This document shows positions 57,735 to 64,000 of a stretch of DNA of 64,000 bases, piece after piece; the stretch's first letter is position 1, and the number at the start of each line of letters is the position of its first letter. This DNA is from Pollenia angustigena (Eukaryota > Arthropoda > Insecta > Diptera > Polleniidae). The position numbers and the translations under genes are program-made. Below the pieces are notes generated by a model that was given only the letters and a program-made list of their open reading frames with translations, was not told where the DNA came from and ran no database searches. The stretch spans positions 237,955,803 to 238,019,802 of the forward strand of contig OV884059.1 in the NCBI GenBank assembly GCA_930367215.1, read 5' to 3'.

Positions 57735-60538
57735 ATATATCTGTGGCCGTATGGAAAAACTAGATAACTCCATTTTTTTTAAACACGAGAAAAACACACT
57801 TTAAGTTTTAAACATAGTTCGCTAATTATTTCATATGAATTTATGTTATTATGCATGCGCACTTAACAAAACATAATTTTAAATAATGTTTAAGATTTCT
57901 GGTTCCATTAAACTAATTTTTGGACATTAAAACCGAAAATCAGTGTCAGTTATCTTGTTTTTTCGAAAAGTGGAGTTATCTAGTTTTTTCGAAAAAAAAT
58001 TTTTTTCTCAAATTATATTCATATTTTACGGAATTAAGGCAACTTAAGTAGTGATTTGTGGGAAAACATTAACTATTTGTATCAGCACGTTAATTTACCC
58101 GTTTTTTTTAAGAAAAGATGGAGCTATCCAGTTTTTTCAAACATTATTTTTTTTTCCTTTTATGCTTATATATCAAAAAATAAACCGAGTTTTTGTCTGT
58201 TTTTATGCAAATACTTAATTAAAAAGTTAACCCTTCTTGATTTTATGAAATGCATAGGCCAGTTTTTGGGACGTGGATTAACGTTATACTCGGTTTAACA
58301 TAGGATGAAATTGAAAACAGCTATTGAGTTTGTGGTATATTTTATTTCAATAAATATTAAAATTTTAAACAAAAGGTGTTCGTTAAATTTTTATAATAAA
58401 CTTCGTAATAAAATCGTTTTTAGTTTAGCAGACCAAAACCACTGCCTTAGGCTTCTACTTTGTTTGTTAATGTTCTCTAAAAAAACATAATAGTTACACA
58501 TACGTGCAAAAAAATGTCAAAATCCACGGAAAAAAATATTGTTTAATTGACTGTTTCTTTTTCAATTGTGTTTTTTTAAGGTAAGTGCCATTTCATAAGA
58601 TTTATTTTTAATTTAATTCCAATTCTCAATTCTCCGGTTGATGATGAGCATTTAACATTGAGAAGATCGTCAAGTTTCCAGAGAAAATAATTTTATAATA
58701 TTAAAATTGTATAAGTATTTAATATCGTATTGTGTTAAAAATATGAATATGTTCTTAGTTAAATTTAAAAATAAAGAAATTTACTGCGAGGCCCACAATG
58801 TCGACCAGAACATTTCTTTCGCATATTTATATTGAAAACAATAATAAAAAACTAAAATTTGTTTGTTTTCAATATAAATATACAAAAGAAAAAAACTGGA
58901 TAAAAAAGTTATTATTATTTTTGTACGTAAAAACACCTTAATATTACACAGCCCGACAAAATTAAAAAAATTCTAGTTAATTTTGGTGCGCTGAATTCAA
59001 ATCTGTAATCAGTTTGTCTCTATCAGCTCTAGTTTTCATGATATAGCTTATTGGTGTTTTTAAAAAAGATGATGTGACTGAAATGCAAATATCTTCAAGA
59101 ATTTTAAAGGGATTATGTAATTCTTTTTTTCTAGTGAAAGGTTATACAATTTCTAAGATAACCATGGGTCGTTTGTAAACATTGGTCAAGAAATGACAGA
59201 GTTACAGTGGACAAAATTTGAAATTTTATGAAAAATTTTATAATTTTTTTGCAATTTTATTCTTTTGAAGTTATTTTTTTAAAATGAAACAACTGAAAAG
59301 TTTATTGTTTTATTACATAGGACATTAGTTTATTTTGATACGAACATTTTGCGCCCAACGAGACTAATTTCTGTGCAAAAATTACAAAGCTACAGAAGAT
59401 TAATTGAATTAACCCACAACAAATAAATATACAAAGCTAAATTTTTATTAACAAAAATTACTTGAAATTATTGAATTTCTATGTGTGTTTATTTACTAAA
59501 TCTTCTGTAGCTTTGTCATTTTTTTTACCAATATATGTCTTGTTGGGCTCAAAATGTTCATATTAAAATAATCTAATGTCGCATCCAATAAAACATTAGG
59601 ATTTTTAAATCATTGGTTAAAAAAAATAAATTGAAAAGAGCAAAATTGAACAAAATCATAAAATTTTCAATGAAGCTTAAACTTTTGTCCCCTGTAGCTC
59701 TGACATTTCTTGACTAATCTTCACAAACAATCCATGGCTATTTTAGAAATATTATTACCTTTCACTAGAAAAAAAGAATTACATAATCCCTTTAAAATTC
59801 TTAAAGATATTTGCATTTCAGTCACATCATCTTTTTTAAAAACACAAATAAGCTATATCATGAAAACTAGAGCTGATAGAGACAAACTGATTACAGATTT
59901 GAATTCAGCGCACCAAAATTAACTAGAATCAGTTGATAAATTCAAAGAAGCAAATTGGCCTGTGTTATCTTTGCAACAGAAACAAAAAAAAAATATTAAT
60001 GGGTAAGTTGAAACCTTTCTCAAAGTTACTGTGCCACATATGGTTCGGTAGATCCATGTGGGTTAAATACTATTACTGACAAAGATTTCGGGTGTTTGGC
60101 AGTCGTATTCTATAAATCAAGAACTTCAGAGGTGATATAATGTATGTATAAAAAGAATGCATTCTTTATATTATCGGGAGTTGCAATTTTTAGGTTCAAT
60201 ATTTTGACCCAACGACCTTGTGACCCGAATTTGTTCTTTTTCGCTCTTTTTCTCTTAGTTTTCGAAAGAACGTCGTTTAAACTTCTTATTTCTCTGTTTT
60301 TTAAGACATTATGAAGTTAACTTGTTTTTTCAACAAATGTATGGAGTTATCTAGTTTTTTCAAAAAATTTGGTATTTTTCTGATTTTTGTTTTTCAAATA
60401 ACTTTTAAATGAGATAAAATATCAAAATTTCGATCTGACAGTGTGATAGCAAATGAAACACGCTCTTTATTTTTGGTGTTATCTCATTTTTCCCAAAAAG
60501 TGGAGTTAATTAGTTTTTCCATGCGGCCACAGATATAT
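57735..60538. mobile_element. 2.8-kb inverted-repeat element hosting a foldback
   Basis: Ends of about 40 bp beginning ATATATCTGTGGCCG are inverted copies with about three mismatches. The subterminal motif GGAGTTATCTAGTTTTTTC recurs at about 57755 (complement), 57974, 58119, 60341 and 60492. Removing the nested foldback leaves about 1.85 kb without recognisable transposase. Confidence 0.65.
58971..59928. mobile_element. Nested long-arm foldback element
   Basis: The left half is the imperfect reverse complement of the right half over arms exceeding 400 bp, beginning TTCTAGTTAATTTTGGTGCG on the left. Weak similarity of ACACAGCCCGA (58946) and the complement of GGCCTGTGT (59957-59965) suggests true ends slightly further out. 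The frames inside are by-products of the palindrome. Confidence 0.75.
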
Positions 60539-60719
60539 ACTTCTTTTTTAAAGAAACAGCATTAACAACCAAGCCTACGCTTATCTTCTTAAGTTTGTAT
60601 CAATTTCTAAGGTTTAAAAGAATTTCGAAAAATATGCCTTATAAGTACTAAAAAAAAATTTAAATTTTTTCAAATTAATAAAAAAATTTTTATAAAAATT
60701 TAAAAATATGTTTTAATTT

Positions 60720-61050
60720 AAAAGATTTTGTTATTCGAGCTTAATTCCCAATTTTTATTCTTGGTAAAAACACTGAAATTTATTGTTGATGGGATAAGCG
60801 CATTTCACTGGTTGCTTAGGCCAGATCGTCAGGAAACTTCATCCAAAGATTTAAGAAAAACTAAAGATATTAAGCAAGGAAAACTATTAAGCGAATAAGA
60901 ATTATAAGCAACAGTTCTACTTGTAACAACATCAAAGTTTAGACAAAAACATCAACAATACACAGTGAGTTTATCTCATCTTACATTCCCCACTACAATT
61001 GATTGGAATTCTCCCAACCTTAATTGTAGTTGTAAGTTGGTTAAGAAAAT
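60720..61050 (-). mobile_element. Hammerhead-bearing repeat, copy H6
   Basis: On the minus strand it follows the family order from AACCAACTTACAACTACAAT to the 3' segment TCGAATAACAAAATC. About nine bases just 3' of the core are deleted relative to other copies, removing the predicted cleavage site. Confidence 0.7.
60797..60838 (-). ncRNA. Hammerhead-like core lacking the cleavage segment (H6)
   Basis: CTGACGA, TCTGG/CCAGT and GAAATGCGC are kept, but the ATAGGAATA that should hold the cleavage site is missing. Confidence 0.45.
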
Positions 61051-61072
61051 CAAAATAAAAACAAAACCTGCT

Positions 61073-61216
61073 TTAAATAATAAAAGGGTTGCCAGTTTTA
61101 GTTTTTTAAGCCAAAATTGGGAATTAAGCACGAATAACAAAATCTTTTAAATTAAATTTTTGCCAGTGCACGGCTTAAAAAAACTAAAACTGGCAACCCT
61201 TTATTATTTAAAAATA
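61073..61216. repeat. 44-bp inverted repeat around a 60-bp hammerhead-repeat tail
   Basis: About 61073-61112 and 61173-61216 are near-perfect reverse complements containing GGGTTGCCAGTTTTAG. The loop is the 3' segment of the hammerhead repeat in the sense direction, so the locus is a small inverted duplication. Confidence 0.65.
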
Positions 61217-62452
61217 ACATTATTATTTTTTTATGTATGTTAAGTTTTCCCATGGAAAACATAAATCAACATTTTTGAAATAAAATAATAATTTGTGTTG
61301 GTATAAGCAGAAGAGTTATTTTGTACCAAAAAAATTTTACAATTTATGCTGCCATTTTGTTTTTTTTTTTTTTTTTTTTGCTAATTTTGCATTTTTTATT
61401 GTCACTTGTTTCTATTCTAAAAAGCATTTACAGTTTTATATTTTTTTTTTGCTATTTACAGAAACAACATTTTTAGTCAGTACATTATTGTGAAATTATT
61501 TTAAAAAATAAAAGAACTCCTACATCTATTATTGTTATTGTGTTTTAAAATTTTCATTATTTTTGTTGCACCATATTTAAGGATTATATTGTTCAAATAA
61601 GGACTTAAGAGTTTTTATTGCTTTTTATATTACGAAAGCTAACACCATTTGTATAAGTATTGTTTTGTGAATAACATCCACGAAAAAGTTGACATTTCTG
61701 GGCTCCGATATTTTAATTAATGTATTTTTTGATTTTTTTTCTGCCGTCTGTCCCGTTTGGCCGTTTGTCTCTGCAAATTTGTTGCCAGACAGACGAAGTT
61801 TGCTGATAAGGGGGCGACACTGTATGAGGGACACACTTTACTTTTTTCCCTCTTACCCACAAACTTCGTCTGTCCGGCAAGAAATGTCCACATTGCAAAT
61901 TGGGTCTTTGTTTTTCTCTTTGGCAGTTCTCATCTTTGTATTTGTTCGCACAATCTGCTAGTCTCGGTTTTCCCAAAAAGTCTATTACATTTAAAAAAAT
62001 TACGCATTATGAATTAAGGCCAGCCATAATGAAAAAATGTATAAAAGAAGAGGATGAATCATTTAATTACTTTTTAAAAATATGTAGAACAATTATTTGA
62101 ATTGAGCTTTTTTAAAGTGTTCCATCTGTGGTCACCGGATATCAATAACCGCCAAATGTCGATTTTGTTCGGTTTTTGTTTTAAAAAAAAAAATTTGATT
62201 TTGCTTACCACAAAAAGCTAAAATAACATTTCAGTCCAAAAACCGCCTAAAAAATTTAGTAAAAACTGAGAAAAAAAAGTCGCCAAAATTAGATTTAGTT
62301 TAGTCTGTTATTTTTTTTTTGTTTTTATTTATTTAATAAATGATTAGGGACTTTGCATACTTATTATGATGTAGCAAAATATATACATATTTTCATATAT
62401 CCTTTTTTTTGTAACTTAAAGAATTTTAAAAAGAGAGTTGCGTTATAAATTC
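61217..62452. other. Gene-free stretch with one hairpin
   Basis: A T run at 61360-61379. Bases about 61779-61801 (CCAGACAGACGAAGTTTG) pair with 61860-61881 (CAAACTTCGTCTGTCCGG) to form a hairpin with a loop of about 60 bases, possibly short element arms. No gene. Confidence 0.45.
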
Positions 62453-62807
62453 TTAAATAACATAAAATGAAGATTTATATTCAGTTAAAAAAAACTCAAA
62501 TTCAGTACACAAGTCTATCAAATCGTACACTTCAGCTTCAGTGATTTCATTACTGGTCTTTTGACTTTGATACATATTATTAGAATTAAATTGTTTTATT
62601 ATTTGATTTGTTGGTGTTAAATAATTGCACCACAATTTGTAATCGTTCATGTGATTTATTATTCTCAATATTGCGTCTAAAAACTTACCTTGAATTTTAT
62701 TTCGTAATCGAATTTTGGTGTAATCATAATGGAAACGATCCTTTCATCATATTAAGAACGGCCAAAGCTAGTTGTTTAAAATGGTACGCTCCTGCTGCAT
62801 CATCATA
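62453..62807 (-). pseudogene. hAT transposase C-terminal (dimerisation) relic
   Basis: On the minus strand the first block reads DDAAGAYHFKQLALAVLNMM, matching the hAT dimerisation region in which an AG---F--LA--VL pattern precedes the usual PHSNAD-ER. After a frameshift, YTKIRLRNKIQGKFLDAIL matches the family's K-RN-L----L-AIL stretch. The frame continues for about 60 residues to a stop at 62453. The ER-FS segment in between is degraded. The catalytic domain is not found upstream, so only the end of the gene remains. The match is from memory and moderate in strength. Confidence 0.5.
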
Positions 62808-63065
62808 ATCATGATAAACACTTTTGCACAAAATCAATTCAATTTGTTGGAATTCCAGTATTTATGTTTCTTTACACGCCCATTGGTTCATTTGGATCCA
62901 TAAATGTTTAAAATGTTCCTTAAACAACGTTGAATTAAGGTTGGTTTTGTTTTGTCACAACTTAAGACTAAAAGATTAATTTGCTAGAATGAATAACACA
63001 CTTATTAAATCTCAAGTTTGCATGAAAGGGCTGGTGTGCTTACTCTGTATACTGGAAATATTTAA
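62808..63065. other. AT-rich spacer
   Basis: Possibly further upstream hAT coding remnants on the minus strand, but no block could be read. Confidence 0.3.
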
Positions 63066-63250
63066 GTTGATATCAGGCGCCACCAAATAAGGCCCAATAA
63101 AAACAGGCTCAATTGGGGAATAAAATAACCTCTAATGAAAAAAATTCAATAAGGAAAAAAATTAAATATCACCCAATTTTAATTAAAAAAACACATCAAA
63201 TAAAAAAAATTAAGTTTTGCGAATAGCTCGCTTCAATACAAAAAAAAATT
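63066..63250. repeat. Possible third foldback-like arm
   Basis: AGGCGCCACCAAATAAGGCC followed by repeated AAATAA/CCCAAT-type motifs resembles the arms of the elements at 22.1 and 45.8 kb, but no inverted partner or minisatellite is present in the window. Confidence 0.3.
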
Positions 63251-64000
63251 CCAAAATAAATATAAATAATACAAAGAGGTAATAGAGGAAGTCTATTCTC
63301 CATAGGCAACTCTATTTACTACTCACCCATCGCATTCCTGCACGCAAAGAAAAAACATGGTTGCAGTAAACACATTTTAAGAGCAACATATTATGATAAG
63401 AATTATGATTGTAGTCACCATATTACGATTATTATTGAATCATATTATGACCAAATATTTTCGTAATATTACATCATAATATTGTTCCCTTAATTATATT
63501 CTTATCACGTAATTCACATGAAGATAAGAAGTAATCATATTGTGGCACTTTAAATTTTTTTTTTATGTAAATACAATTTCCTTATTTTTGTTTTTTTTTA
63601 ATATGTATTTTTTTTTTTTTAATTGTAAAAAATAATTCGACAAAACTGATTCAAAATTATTTTACAAATGGCGCTAACATAATATTATTAGAGTAAACAT
63701 ATTTTGTTTGCTTCTTCAGATACTATGACTACACATAAATAAAGTTATCATGTTATGACAATTAAATGTCATGAATTGGTTGTGAGTAAAAGTTATCATT
63801 ATTTAGTTGTTAGAAAAATAATTATTTTTCAGTCATCAATACTCAAATTTTTAATTGCGATAAACATTAATATGTTTACAGTTACTATAATAATGCTGAT
63901 ATTAAATCAAAATAACAATTTTTCGTGTACGACAACAATATTTTGTTACAATAAACATAATGTAGTTACCGTAACCATGCCAAGTCATATTTTTTCTCTG
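63251..64000. other. AT-rich stretch with CATAATATT motifs, cut by the window end
   Basis: From about 63346 the sequence has a CCTGCACGCAAAGAAAAAAC start and recurring CATATTA/CATAATATT motifs like 17225-17445. The right boundary lies beyond the window. Confidence 0.35.

Noticed and set aside
59710..59922. 70-codon frame
   Set aside because: It lies wholly in an arm of the foldback at 58971-59928 and has no independent support.
61713..61976. Overlapping frames on both strands (66-90 codons)
   Set aside because: They come from the hairpin arms around CAGACGAAGTTTG; all frames are open because the stretch is less AT-rich.

Overview
The window is AT-rich (roughly 70% A+T by eye), has no convincing intact host gene, and is packed with insect-type transposable elements. 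piggyBac, mariner, pogo/Tigger, PIF/Harbinger-like and hAT-like DNA elements sit beside Jockey-superfamily LINE 3' ends. Together with dispersed repeats of a style common in flies, this points to a dipteran (higher fly) genome and to a gene-poor intergenic, intronic or heterochromatic stretch. There are no operons, bacterial signals or CRISPR arrays. Family names come from motif recognition only; no database search was possible.

Layout. 1-9.7 kb: a 3' terminal exon of a recurrent arthropod protein family (61-644), a decayed piggyBac transposase (1320-2310), a deleted mariner (3081-3767), a TTAA-flanked piggyBac-type MITE (4455-4953), and a 1.5-kb inverted-repeat unit with a LINE 3' end inside it. 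10-21.7 kb: short inverted-repeat elements, a boundary-complete but dead piggyBac (14531-16389), a dimeric tandem array (16617-17215), and a Russian-doll region (19221-21690) of three nested elements. 22-33 kb: a foldback-like element with a GC-rich minisatellite core (22094-23102), a foldback with a 7-bp target duplication (23573-24187), a Harbinger MITE inserted in a hAT-like element (25666-26585), a TTAA-flanked element (29117-30502), and a Tigger element with a nested guest (31672-32999). 33-43 kb: dispersed repeats and unclassified AT-rich DNA. 43-52 kb: a LINE 3' half (43190-44262), a second foldback-like minisatellite element (45844-47928) with a perfect 7-bp target duplication, and a 140-bp tandem array. 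52-64 kb: hAT-like, Tigger-like and Harbinger-like nonautonomous elements, a 2.8-kb inverted-repeat element hosting a long foldback (57735-60538), and a hAT transposase C-terminus (62453-62807).

Two systems stand out. First, a repeat family present in six copies (28.0, 45.3, 47.9, 51.6, 56.7 and 60.7 kb) carries a hammerhead-ribozyme fold. The 51.6-kb copy keeps the whole conserved core, a 5-bp stem II with a GC closing pair, a self-complementary stem III and a 7-bp stem I, and it is bracketed by 20-bp direct repeats. This resembles retrozymes or Penelope-like elements. Second, two elements share one architecture: arms built of short degenerate repeats, and a core of an 84-bp GC-rich minisatellite, each bounded by inverted termini and candidate target duplications. 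The arm motif differs between the two, while the core is conserved.

The elements form a relative chronology through nesting: the Harbinger MITE is younger than its hAT-like host (an empty-site relative lies at 52097-52629), the minisatellite element at 45.8 kb is younger than the hammerhead repeat it entered, and the LINE tail at 8.8 kb is younger than the dispersed repeat around it.
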